Source of the DNA: Clostridiaceae bacterium
Lineage (GTDB): Bacteria > Cyanobacteriota > Vampirovibrionia > Gastranaerophilales > Gastranaerophilaceae
DNA length: 64,000 bases
NCBI GenBank assembly: GCA_022641775.1
Contig: JALCDS010000010.1
Span: 1 to 64,000, forward strand
Direction of reading: 5' to 3'
The translations under genes were made by a program, and so were the position numbers. Below, one piece after another: positions 43,715 to 51,592 of the stretch. The notes beneath the pieces were generated by a model. It had not been told where the DNA came from, made no database searches, and saw only the letters and a list, made by a program, of their open reading frames with translations. Numbering within the stretch: the first letter of the stretch is position 1; each line of letters opens with the position of its first letter.

Positions 43715-43882
43715 ATGAGAGATGAAAAAACAAGATTAACGGTTATTGAAAAAGCTCCTGAAAAAGAAGCTCAAAAACCTGTTCAAAAAATGTTTCAAAC
43801 AAACCCGATTGTAAAGCGGTTGTTGGAATTTAATAAGGAAAAAACAGAAAAATTCTCGGTTAGGGACTTGTTTAAAAGATAA
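43715..43882 (+). CDS. Small basic orphan protein
   Basis: 55 residues (MRDEKTRLTVIEKAPEKEAQ...FSVRDLFKR): charged, lysine/glutamate-rich and helical. A TATAAT lies at 43703-43708 and AGAGG at about 43698, too far for a classic SD. Frame and codon use match neighbours, so it is likely but not certain. No family recognised. Confidence 0.45.
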   Translation: MRDEKTRLTVIEKAPEKEAQKPVQKMFQTNPIVKRLLEFNKEKTEKFSVRDLFKR

Positions 43883-43904
43883 CAATTATGTTATCTTTTT
43901 TAAT

Positions 43905-44423
43905 ATGTATGAGATAAAAAAACAGATTTATTTGGATTTTACAAAGAACCAAAAGGCAGCTTTGTGTAATTTTTTGAGGGCTTTGGTAAAAAAAACTCCA
44001 GAAATGTCTGTTGATGAGATTTTACAGAAGTTTATTGAGGATGAAAAATACTATTTTGAAATGAAGGCTTCTCGATTTGAATTTCTGGAAAATATCATTG
44101 ATGAACGATGGTTTCTAAATGATACCGAAAAATATTTGAAAGAATGTCGCAAATATTATGATTATAAAAAGTCCCAAGAGCCTATAATTCAGGCACAAAA
44201 AGCCTTTGAAAAAGAAAAAAGAAAATTTTTACAACAAGTAAAAATGCAACATGAAAATCCTACAAAAAAACAACTTTACTACTACGACAAACTGTGTAAA
44301 AAATATAATATTGAAAAAACAGATACACAGGAACTTTCAAAATTTGATTTAAAAGAGATGATTTCAAAAATAATTGAGGAACATAATGACAATACAAGAC
44401 ATAGTCAAAATATTGACGAATAG
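43905..44423 (+). CDS. Orphan helical protein upstream of prmC
   Basis: 172 residues, strongly helical and charged. A late PTKKQLYYYDKLCKKYNIE segment resembles the short helical repeat seen at the C-terminus of some helicase-associated proteins. No signal peptide or membrane segment. It overlaps prmC by 38 bases and is therefore translationally linked to it. No SD obvious upstream. Role unknown. Confidence 0.65.
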   Translation: MYEIKKQIYLDFTKNQKAALCNFLRALVKKTPEMSVDEILQKFIEDEKYYFEMKASRFEFLENIIDERWFLNDTEKYLKECRKYYDYKKSQEPIIQAQKAFEKEKRKFLQQVKMQHENPTKKQLYYYDKLCKKYNIEKTDTQELSKFDLKEMISKIIEEHNDNTRHSQNIDE

Positions 44424-45219
44424 TGGTATAGAACCGAATGAGGCAAAGGTTGAAGTAAAACTTTTGCTGGAATATTTTGCAAATTATGGTGTTAAAGATA
44501 TCATTTTAGAAAATAAACTTGATGAAAAAAAGTTGGAACTTGTAAAAGAAAAAGCAGAATTGAGAGCAAAAACACGCCAACCAATCCAACATATTATAGG
44601 TTTTGCTTCCTTTATGGGTGAAGATTTTATTGTTAATCCGAGCGTTTTGATTCCGAGAGATGAAACAGAAATTTTGGTAAAACAAGCGGTAGATATAATT
44701 AATAAAAACAATTTAAAAATGGCGCTGGATATTGGAACAGGTTCCGGTTGTATTGCCTGTATGATTGCAAAACATACAGATTGCCAAATTCTTGGCATAG
44801 ATATCTCGCTTGAGGCTTTGAATACGGCATTAGATAATGCTTCGCGGTTGAATTTGTTTAATAAAGCAATTTTTAGAAAGAGTAATCTTTTTGAAAAAAT
44901 AAAAGAAAAATTTGATATTATAATTTCTAATCCGCCATATATTCCAAAGTCAGAAAAAGAAAAACTACAAAAAGAAGTTCAATTTGATCCGGAAACGGCA
45001 CTTTTTACTGAAGATGAAAAAGGGTTGGAATATTACCAAAAAATTTCCAAAGAAGCGCCACAACATCTCAATAAAAACGGATATCTGTTGTTTGAAGCAG
45101 GTTTTGGACAAGCCGATGATATCGAAGATATTTTAAAAACCAACGGTTTTGTTGATACAGAAATCATTCAAGATTTAGCCGGAATAGATAGAGTTGTTGT
45201 TGGAAAACTTTGCAATTAA
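44386..45219 (+). CDS. prmC: Release factor glutamine methyltransferase
   Basis: 277 residues from ATG 44386 (GAGG with six-base spacing; the frame is open 4 codons further). N-terminal helical domain, then the class I fold: LIPRDETEILV, MALDIGTGSGCIACMIA, GIDISLEAL, and the catalytic IISNPPYIP. It methylates the GGQ glutamine of release factors. Upstream overlap with an orphan gene; a bidirectional terminator shared with tRNA-Ile follows. Confidence 0.95.
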   Translation: MTIQDIVKILTNSGIEPNEAKVEVKLLLEYFANYGVKDIILENKLDEKKLELVKEKAELRAKTRQPIQHIIGFASFMGEDFIVNPSVLIPRDETEILVKQAVDIINKNNLKMALDIGTGSGCIACMIAKHTDCQILGIDISLEALNTALDNASRLNLFNKAIFRKSNLFEKIKEKFDIIISNPPYIPKSEKEKLQKEVQFDPETALFTEDEKGLEYYQKISKEAPQHLNKNGYLLFEAGFGQADDIEDILKTNGFVDTEIIQDLAGIDRVVVGKLCN

Positions 45220-45247
45220 AAAAGACAGGCAAAACCTGTCTTTTTTA
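45218..45247 (+). terminator. Bidirectional terminator (prmC / tRNA-Ile)
   Basis: AAAGACAGG (45221-45229) and CCTGTCTTT (45235-45243) form a perfect stem with A/T runs on both sides. Confidence 0.85.
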
Positions 45248-45250
45248 ATA

Positions 45251-45324
<74 letters not shown>

Positions 45325-45355
45325 GCACATTTTCTATTCAATTTTTTTGGCACTT

Positions 45356-45438
45356 GACCCTTATCAGGCCTCTCAAAAAATCATTCACAGAAAGGTTTTT
45401 TTCGGCAGAGTGCTCATAACTACCTGAGCTAATAGCTC
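45356..45438 (-). pseudogene. Broken tRNA-Ile copy with inserted repeat
   Basis: On the minus strand 45438-45413 reads like the D-arm half of tRNA-Ile (GAGCTATTAGCTCAGGT), then the repeat insert (45412-45370), then CCTGATAAGGGTC (45368-45356) as in the anticodon arm. It lies upstream of the intact tRNA-Ile in transcription order, as with tRNA-Pro. Confidence 0.6.
45370..45412 (-). repeat. Small tRNA-linked repeat, copy 2
   Basis: Minus strand reads CACTCTGCCGAA, A-run, variable centre, T-run, TTTTTGAGAG. The ends are the same as in copy 1 at 29980-30024, while the middle differs. Confidence 0.55.
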
Positions 45439-45592
45439 GTAATTGCTTTTTGCTATATATTTCGTGAATATCAGCATGAACAAATGTACTATAAACAATT
45501 TTTAAAATCAATACCTGTATCTTTTTGAACTTGTATTATTTTTCCTCTATTTGCATGGCAAAAAAAAATTATTTTTGGTTTATTATGATGGT

Positions 45593-46258
45593 ATGGCAGA
45601 TAAAAAAGTAGAAAAAGTTAGTTTATTTAACGGTGGTGAAACCCGTATAAAATCAAATCCGTTCGATTTCGGCGCGGAGCAACGTTTTGTCGATTCTGCT
45701 TTTGAACCTACAAAAAGAAGAATTAATGATTATGATTCAAGTATTTTGGACAAACAATCTTACCAAGATCTTGATAACGATACAACAAAACTTGAATACA
45801 GAATTACAGAAACCGAAAAACAACTTAATGAACTTCGTCAAAAAATTAAAGGTGCTGAAAAAATTGCAAAAGTTAATGAAGTTCTTGATTTGAAAATCCA
45901 AGAAAAAGCTTTAGAAAAAGAATTGGATGAATTAAACAAAACATATTCACAAAAAGGAATTAAACCGAAACTAAATAAAGCTGTAAAAAAAGCAGATGAC
46001 AATTTTGTTTGGATTTCTAAATTACAACAATTTGTTTCTCGTAGAATTTTACCGAAAATTTCACCAAAATTTGATAAAATCAGTAAGTTGAGCGCATCAT
46101 TGGATACGTTAGAAAGCATTAACCAAAATATTGATGAACTTATTGAAATGAAAGTTCCGTATGGTGAAAATAAACAAAATTATGCAAAATTGACTGCATA
46201 TTTGAGTCGTGCAAACAAAATTCATTCTCAAATAACAAAATCTATGGGTAAAATATAA
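45593..46258 (+). CDS. Orphan coiled-coil protein
   Basis: 221 residues from ATG 45593 (start uncertain; the frame opens at a TTG at 45551). A short N-terminal section with SLFNGG and NPFDFGAEQRF is followed by a long coiled coil (LEYRITETEKQLNELRQKIKG..., about residues 65-120) and a second helical part rich in hydrophobics. No membrane segment. It precedes a histidine kinase by 25 bases in the same direction. Function unknown. Confidence 0.65.
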   Translation: MADKKVEKVSLFNGGETRIKSNPFDFGAEQRFVDSAFEPTKRRINDYDSSILDKQSYQDLDNDTTKLEYRITETEKQLNELRQKIKGAEKIAKVNEVLDLKIQEKALEKELDELNKTYSQKGIKPKLNKAVKKADDNFVWISKLQQFVSRRILPKISPKFDKISKLSASLDTLESINQNIDELIEMKVPYGENKQNYAKLTAYLSRANKIHSQITKSMGKI

Positions 46259-46283
46259 TTTTACTTCACGAAGAGGGTACTAA

Positions 46284-47021
46284 ATGACTGAAAATTATGA
46301 AGATTTCATATCGACAGTGAGTCATGAATTGAGAACTCCGTTAACATCTATTAGGGGTTTTGCCCAAACAATGTTGAATTCTTGGGACAAATTGGACGAT
46401 GAAAGTAAGAAAAAATTTTTAAAAATTATTGAAGATCAATCTAATCGTTTGATAAATATGGTTGAAAATATTCTTTCGGTTTCAAAATTAAATACCGGTA
46501 ATGAAAAAATAATTTTGCGTGACGTTTCGGTTAAATCTGTTGTTACAACTGTTGTTCAGCTCATAAAACTTCAATATCATGACAAAAATTATATATTGAA
46601 AATAAACGAAAAAGCACCGGATATTTTGGCAGACAAAGACAAATTTCAACAAATTATGATGAATTTGATTGAAAATGCTTCCAAATACAGTGGGCAAAAC
46701 AATGATATTACAATTGAATCAGGTTTTTGTCCTGACAACAATTTCGTTTCAATAAAAGTAATAAATTACGGAATAGGTATTGATGAAAAGGATTATAATA
46801 CAATTTTTACAAAATTTTCGCGTATCGATAATCCGTTGACAAGAACAACTCAAGGTAGTGGGTTGGGCTTGTTCATTACCAAGAGTCTTGTAGAAAAAAT
46901 GAACGGTAAAATTTTTGTAAATTCTGAAAAAATGGATGCTGAAAAATCAAAAATAACTTTTGAGATAGAACTTCCCATTCTTGATATCGAAAAACAAGCG
47001 AGGGTAAAATGCGTTCAGTAA
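46284..47021 (+). CDS. Sensor histidine kinase without membrane domain
   Basis: 245 residues consisting of a HisKA dimerisation helix pair with the phosphorylation site in STVSHELRTPLTSI and a HATPase_c domain: N box IMMNLIENASKYS, G1 YGIGID, F box IFTKFSRID, G2 GSGLGLFITK. There is no sensor or membrane segment, so input must come from a partner, possibly the orphan coiled-coil protein upstream. It overlaps the response-regulator-like gene downstream by 13 bases, which is the natural partner. Confidence 0.93.
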   Translation: MTENYEDFISTVSHELRTPLTSIRGFAQTMLNSWDKLDDESKKKFLKIIEDQSNRLINMVENILSVSKLNTGNEKIILRDVSVKSVVTTVVQLIKLQYHDKNYILKINEKAPDILADKDKFQQIMMNLIENASKYSGQNNDITIESGFCPDNNFVSIKVINYGIGIDEKDYNTIFTKFSRIDNPLTRTTQGSGLGLFITKSLVEKMNGKIFVNSEKMDAEKSKITFEIELPILDIEKQARVKCVQ

Positions 47022-48313
47022 CTTTAATAATTGATAAAAGACCTGTGCTTTCAATCAAATATAAAAAATTATTGGAAGGTGAAAATAATACTGTTTTAAT
47101 TACAAAAGATTTGATATCTTCTATCAAACTAATTCAGGATACAGAACCGGATTTGATAATAATTTCCGATAGTATTGATAATGATTTGTCAGATTATTGT
47201 AAAAAAATCAGGGCTTTAACATATAATATGCGACCGATTATTGTTGCAACTAGCAAATCTGCTGAAGTGGACGATAGATTGAAGGTTTTGGAAAGCGGAG
47301 CAGATGATTTTATTTCTGAACCTGTCAATACAAAAGAATTTGTTATGAGAATGAAAGCACATCTTCGCCGTGAATATGAATCCAATCTTGATATAAAAAA
47401 GCTTTTACCGAACAAAAATTATTCAATGCGTGCTATCAAAAGAATTCTTTCCAAAAATGAACCGTGGGCATGTTTATTCATTTCTATTGAAAATTTCTAT
47501 TGTTACAGAGAAAGTTATACAGAATTAGCATCGGATAAACTTCTCCAGACGTTTTGTGCAATAGTATTTTCGACTTTGTCTAATGAGGATTATATAGGTA
47601 GTCTTTCAGAAAACGAATTTTTGATTATTACAAACCAATTGAAAGCGGAAAAGATAGCCAATTTTTTGACTTGTGCGTTTGATTCTGTTGTTTCTAAATT
47701 TTATACGCCGGAAGATAATAAACGAGGCTATGTCATCATGAACGGTGATGATATTGCGGGCAGACGTTTCAATTTTGCACATACGACAATCGGTATTGTA
47801 ACAAACGAATTCAATATGTATGACAATCCGACACAGTTGATTAACGACCTTGTACATATTCATAATATGGCAGAAATGCACACCAAATCCAATTATTTGA
47901 TTGAACGTGCAAAAATAACCGGTAAAAATTCTGTTTACCAACGTGAAATTAACAATTCTGTTGTTGTTTATGAAAAAGATGATGCAATGAAAGTTCTTTT
48001 GCAGACAATTTTAGAAATTCAGGGTTGTGAATATACAGAAATTTCCGGTGAAGAAGATTTTGAAAAAATCCAAAAAATTCCTGCGGTTATGATTATTGAT
48101 GCAGGCGAGGAAGAGACACTTTCGGGGCTAGATTTTTGTCAAAAATTGAGAAAAAACAACTTTTATAATTCCGTAAAAATCATTGTAACATCATCTTTGC
48201 ATGACAAAGAAAAGGTTTTGAATAGCGGGGCAGATGTTTATTTGCCAAAACCTTACGAATTGCAATATTTAATCAAACTGGTAAACGACTTTATAAAGGA
48301 AATTAACCGATAA
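47009..48313 (+). CDS. REC-degenerate GGDEF-REC regulator
   Basis: 434 residues. A first receiver domain (1-120) has the phospho-acceptor region LIIISDSIDNDL and late KEFVMRMKAHL. Residues 130-300 form a GGDEF-like domain whose active motif is SENEF (IGSLSENEFLII), so diguanylate cyclase activity is doubtful. The C-terminal receiver (about 315-434) has MIIDAGEEE and PKPYELQYL. It overlaps the kinase gene, so a two-component or phosphorelay pair is likely. The output mode is unclear because no DNA-binding domain is present. It converges with the RHH gene by 11 bases. Confidence 0.85.
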   Translation: MRSVTLIIDKRPVLSIKYKKLLEGENNTVLITKDLISSIKLIQDTEPDLIIISDSIDNDLSDYCKKIRALTYNMRPIIVATSKSAEVDDRLKVLESGADDFISEPVNTKEFVMRMKAHLRREYESNLDIKKLLPNKNYSMRAIKRILSKNEPWACLFISIENFYCYRESYTELASDKLLQTFCAIVFSTLSNEDYIGSLSENEFLIITNQLKAEKIANFLTCAFDSVVSKFYTPEDNKRGYVIMNGDDIAGRRFNFAHTTIGIVTNEFNMYDNPTQLINDLVHIHNMAEMHTKSNYLIERAKITGKNSVYQREINNSVVVYEKDDAMKVLLQTILEIQGCEYTEISGEEDFEKIQKIPAVMIIDAGEEETLSGLDFCQKLRKNNFYNSVKIIVTSSLHDKEKVLNSGADVYLPKPYELQYLIKLVNDFIKEINR

Positions 48314-48491
48314 GGTTTTCCAAAGTCTTTGCATTTTTAGATGCTTTTTCAGGATTTGTAACGACATTACGACGAATATAAGTACGTAAAGCTTCACGAA
48401 TCAGTTCACTTCTGGTACGTTGTTCATTATTTGCAACTCCGTCAATTTTATTCAAAAACTCATCAGGCATTGTAACCAAAACTTTAGCCAT
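48303..48491 (-). CDS. Ribbon-helix-helix (CopG-like) protein
   Basis: 62 residues: KVLVTMPDEFLNKIDGVANN and RSELIREALRTYIRRNV, the beta strand and two helices of the RHH fold. Such proteins are antitoxins or small repressors, but no toxin gene is adjacent. AAGGAG precedes the ATG. Upstream (48566-48626) are repeated TTACGAAA and GTAACG elements that could be its operator. Confidence 0.85.
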   Translation of the reverse strand: MAKVLVTMPDEFLNKIDGVANNEQRTRSELIREALRTYIRRNVVTNPEKASKNAKTLENLIG

Positions 48492-48565
48492 ACATCATTC
48501 TCCTTTGCACAAACAATTTAGCATATTAAAAATTATTTTTCAAGCTAATGTAAAAAAACAAAAAC

Positions 48566-48626
48566 ATTACGAAATATTTCAAAATCCGGAATTGTAACGA
48601 AGTGTAAAATCACGTTACGAAACAGC
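48566..48626. promoter_or_regulatory. Candidate RHH operator cluster
   Basis: CATTACGAAA, GTAACGAAGTG and CACGTTACGAAA lie within 60 bases; GTAACG and CGTTAC are inverted. Repeated half-sites upstream of a ribbon-helix-helix gene are the usual layout of an autoregulatory operator. Confidence 0.35.
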
Positions 48627-48767
48627 TGAAACCCAGCTATAATCCCCTATATGATATGAGGGGTATAGTGCGGACTTTTGCGCCATTTGTTATAATAAAA
48701 GCAGATGGAGTTTAATAGGAGTTTTGGAAATTATAAAAAAATATAATAAGGAGTTTTCACAACTTAT

Positions 48768-48797
48768 GTCATTGCGAGCGGTAGCGAAGCAATCTAG
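48768..48797. repeat. GTCATTGCGAGC-type repeat, copy 1
   Basis: Reads GTCATTGCGAGC followed by GGTAGCGAAGCAATCTAG. The same kind of sequence is known as a widely dispersed intergenic repeat in many bacteria. It sits just after an SD-like AAGGAG. Confidence 0.55.
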
Positions 48798-48998
48798 CTT
48801 TTTTGTTATTTATATATATTAGCCACCATTTTCTTTCTCTCTTTGTTGTGAGGCAAATAGAGAAAGAAAACTCTGGCGGGAAAAGAAAGAGAGAAACACA
48901 CGATTAAAAATACGAGACATCAGAAACCAAGGTTTCCGAACCATCCTTTTGGTATTGTTGTTTCTCTTAATGACAAAATAAAAGACATGTCATAGCGA

Positions 48999-49066
48999 GT
49001 TGCGAGCTGAGGGCGCACAGACTTGCAAAAGTGCAAGGCTGTGCAGTCCCGTTAAATGCGAGCAAT
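48999..49066. repeat. Palindromic hairpin repeat, copy B
   Basis: GTTGCGAGC ... GCGAGCAAT ends with an inner stem GCACAG-a-CTTGC-aaaagt-GCAAG-g-CTGTGC. Same layout as copy A at 29338, with different but self-complementary stem bases. Confidence 0.55.
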
Positions 49067-49101
49067 TAAATAGTGACGTCGCTATCCCATCAAATATGAA
49101 T

Positions 49102-49196
49102 GAGATTACTACGAAAACTAAAGTTTGCTCGTAATGACAGACTTATGTCATTGCGAGGGAGTGAAACGACCGTCGCAATCGCAAAATCGTTGCAAT
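49102..49196. repeat. Degenerate GTCATTGCGAG-type repeats
   Basis: GAGATTACT...CTCGTAATGACA (49102-49139) looks like the inverted end, and GTCATTGCGAGGGAG...GTTGCAAT (49147-49196) like the forward end of the same repeat family. GAGATTACTA recurs at 49203. Confidence 0.45.
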
Positions 49197-49286
49197 ATAA
49201 ATGAGATTACTATACCAAGCAAATCTTTTTAATTTATGTAACAAAATGGTTGTAAAAAATAATAATTTTATTGTATAGTGTTAATT

Positions 49287-50723
49287 ATGACAGATGTAAT
49301 AAAAAATACCCGCAAAAAAACTTACAAAAAGGTAAAAGCCCCGATAGTAGAAGCTTTGAAACAGGCATATGAACATCCGAGTTTTCAATTTCATATCCCC
49401 GGACATACCAGAGGAAACGGAACTTTGCCTGAATTTAGAAAACTTATAGGCAAAAAAGCCTTGACTGTTGATACAACAGATGAGTTTGACGGTTTGGGAA
49501 CTCTTCATCCGGCAACTGGTCCTATTAAAGAAGCACAAGAATTGGCTGCAAAAGCTTTTGGTGCTGAAAAAACTTTCTTTTTGCTAAACGGTTCTACTGC
49601 AGGTAATCTTGCACTCGCAATGGGATTGACAAAGCAAGGTCAAAAAATTATTACAAACAGAAATTGTCACCGTTCAATTTTAACAGGTATGATTATTTCC
49701 GGTGCCGATCCGCTTTGGTTGATTCCAAAACGTTTTGAAGAATGGGGAATTTGGGGAAATATTGAAGCTGAAGATGTTGAAAAACTTTTACAAGAAAATC
49801 AAGATGTTTCTCTTGTTTGGATTACCAATCCGACTTACGAAGGCGTTGTATCTGACGTAAAAGCTATTTCACAAGTTTGTAAAAAGTATAAAGTTCCATT
49901 AATTGTTGATGAAGCGCATGCAACGCTTTGGGATTTTAACAAACATTTACCGGAAAGTGCTTTGACACTCGGTGCTGATGCGGTTGTTCATTCTCTTCAC
50001 AAAACAGGCGGTTCTATGAGCCAGAGTTCTATGTTACACATTTGCAAGGGTTCTTGTCTTGATATTGCTTCTGTTGAAAAAGCTTTGAAACTTTTACACA
50101 CAACGAGTCCTTCTTTAATGTTATTGGCAAGTTTGGATGCTGCTCGTGCAAATCTCGAAAGTCCTAGAGGTCAAAAACAGATTGAAAAAGCTGTTAACAA
50201 TGCAAAATATTTACGACGTGAGATTGATAAATTAAAAACAATTCATCAGTTAAAAGGCGATTTCGGTTATAAAACAGATGTAACAAAAATCTTTATCAAA
50301 TCAGATAAACTTAGCGGAAAACGTTTGGAATCAATATTGGAAATTGATTTTAACATTGAAGTTGAAAGTGCGACAGATAACGGACTTTTGATTCTTTCAA
50401 ATATCGGAAATACAAAATCTGATATGGAATATCTTGTAAAATGCTTACAAAAGATTGATAAAACAGATTACAACGACATTTGCTATATGGAAAACAGAAA
50501 ACATATGCCAATGCTTACTCCTCAAATCAAAATGAGTTTGAGAGAGTCTTATTATTCTGAAAAAGAAACCGTAAACAAAGAACAAGCTGTCGGCAGAATT
50601 TCAGGAGAAGTGATTGCGGAATGTCCTCCGGGAATTTCGATTCTTTTGCCGGGAGAATTGATTACAGAAGCTCATTTGCCATATTTGTTGGATTACGAAA
50701 CAATTGACGTAATTAAAAAATGA
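49287..50723 (+). CDS. Orn/Lys/Arg decarboxylase family protein
   Basis: 478 residues of fold-type I PLP enzymes (PF01276 plus the small C-terminal domain). Seen are FQFHIPGHTRGNG, FDGLGTLHPATGPIKEAQ, FLLNGSTAGNLA, VDEAHATLWDF with the PLP Asp and the Schiff-base Lys in HSLHKTGGSMSQ. It decarboxylates arginine, lysine or ornithine; the exact substrate cannot be told. The start at 49287 is the first ATG; the frame is open to GTG 49278. It overlaps the phosphoesterase gene by 4 bases. Confidence 0.92.
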   Translation: MTDVIKNTRKKTYKKVKAPIVEALKQAYEHPSFQFHIPGHTRGNGTLPEFRKLIGKKALTVDTTDEFDGLGTLHPATGPIKEAQELAAKAFGAEKTFFLLNGSTAGNLALAMGLTKQGQKIITNRNCHRSILTGMIISGADPLWLIPKRFEEWGIWGNIEAEDVEKLLQENQDVSLVWITNPTYEGVVSDVKAISQVCKKYKVPLIVDEAHATLWDFNKHLPESALTLGADAVVHSLHKTGGSMSQSSMLHICKGSCLDIASVEKALKLLHTTSPSLMLLASLDAARANLESPRGQKQIEKAVNNAKYLRREIDKLKTIHQLKGDFGYKTDVTKIFIKSDKLSGKRLESILEIDFNIEVESATDNGLLILSNIGNTKSDMEYLVKCLQKIDKTDYNDICYMENRKHMPMLTPQIKMSLRESYYSEKETVNKEQAVGRISGEVIAECPPGISILLPGELITEAHLPYLLDYETIDVIKK

Positions 50724-51496
50724 AAAATATAAATATATTTTTATTAATTATTTTGTTGGGTTTTATTTGGACAGTTTTTGTAGAACCTTACATTTTGACG
50801 GTAAAAAAAATACAGATAAAATCCGAACAATTAAAGGGTACAAAGATTGTTTTTGCAAGTGATTTTCACATAAAACCTTACGAAAAATTCCGTTTAGAAA
50901 AAATTGTAAAAAAAATTAATGCGCAAAATCCTGATTTAGTCTTATTAGGCGGTGATTTTGTGAATGGTCACAAAAAAGGTTTTACTCTTCCCATAGAAAA
51001 TATTGCAGATGAATTGCAAAATATACATTCAAACTACGGTGTTATAACGGTTTTGGGAAATCATGACAATTGGCAAGGCAAAGATGAAATAATAAAAGCT
51101 TTGACAAATGCCAAAATTACAATTTTACAAAATGAAAATATTAAGATAAACGATAAATTTTTTGTTGCAGGATTGGAAGATATTCAGACCCAAAATCCTG
51201 ATATAAATATGGCTTTAAAAAATACAAGTAATCCGACAATTTTATTAACACATTCACCGGATACTTTTCCGGATGTTCTGGAAAATGTCTTTTTGACGCT
51301 TGCTGGTCATACCCATGGGGGACAGGTTGTACTATTCAGACCTATTCTTGTTCCGTCAATTTATGGAAAAAAATATGCTTACGGTTTAAACCGAGAAAAC
51401 GGCAAAACTCTTTATACAACCAGAGGTTTGGGTTCAAGTATTTTGCCTGTAAGGTTCAATTGCCTGCCGGAAATAGTTGTAATTGAATTTATGTAA
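50720..51496 (+). CDS. Membrane-anchored metallophosphoesterase
   Basis: 258 residues with an N-terminal membrane helix (INIFLLIILLGFIWTVFV) and a calcineurin-like catalytic domain: FASDFHIKP, LLGGDFVNG, VLGNHDNW, LLTHSPD and LAGHTHGGQ give the full metal-ligand set. It resembles the YkuE/YaeI group, some of which act on lipid or UDP-sugar pyrophosphates in the periplasm or cytosol. Co-transcribed with the decarboxylase by ATGA overlap. Confidence 0.92.
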   Translation: MKNINIFLLIILLGFIWTVFVEPYILTVKKIQIKSEQLKGTKIVFASDFHIKPYEKFRLEKIVKKINAQNPDLVLLGGDFVNGHKKGFTLPIENIADELQNIHSNYGVITVLGNHDNWQGKDEIIKALTNAKITILQNENIKINDKFFVAGLEDIQTQNPDINMALKNTSNPTILLTHSPDTFPDVLENVFLTLAGHTHGGQVVLFRPILVPSIYGKKYAYGLNRENGKTLYTTRGLGSSILPVRFNCLPEIVVIEFM

Positions 51497-51592
51497 CTTT
51501 TCTTTTGGACAAAGTTGCAAAAAAAATTTCTTTGCGGTAGAATTTTCTACATTGAGATTTTATAAGTATTAGAATTTTTTGGAGAGAGAAAA

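Larger units (their letters stand above)
48492..49286. other. Gene-free repeat-rich spacer
   Basis: About 790 bases with no credible gene. It holds TTACGAAA/GTAACG elements near the RHH gene, a CCCCT...AGGGG hairpin (about 48642-48662) and TATAAT (48691) followed by an SD-like AAGGAG (48749-48753). It also holds polypurine/polypyrimidine inverted repeats (about 48828-48900) and several copies of hairpin repeats related to GTCATTGCGAGC. Confidence 0.6.

Noticed and set aside
45370-45438. Initiator-Met-like fragment GCTCATAAC on the plus strand
   Set aside because: The flanking bases do not form an anticodon stem; the minus-strand tRNA-Ile reading fits much better.
48766-48822. 18-codon frame starting in the GTCATTGCGAGC repeat
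   Set aside because: Good upstream SD, but the frame is made of repeat sequence and is very short.
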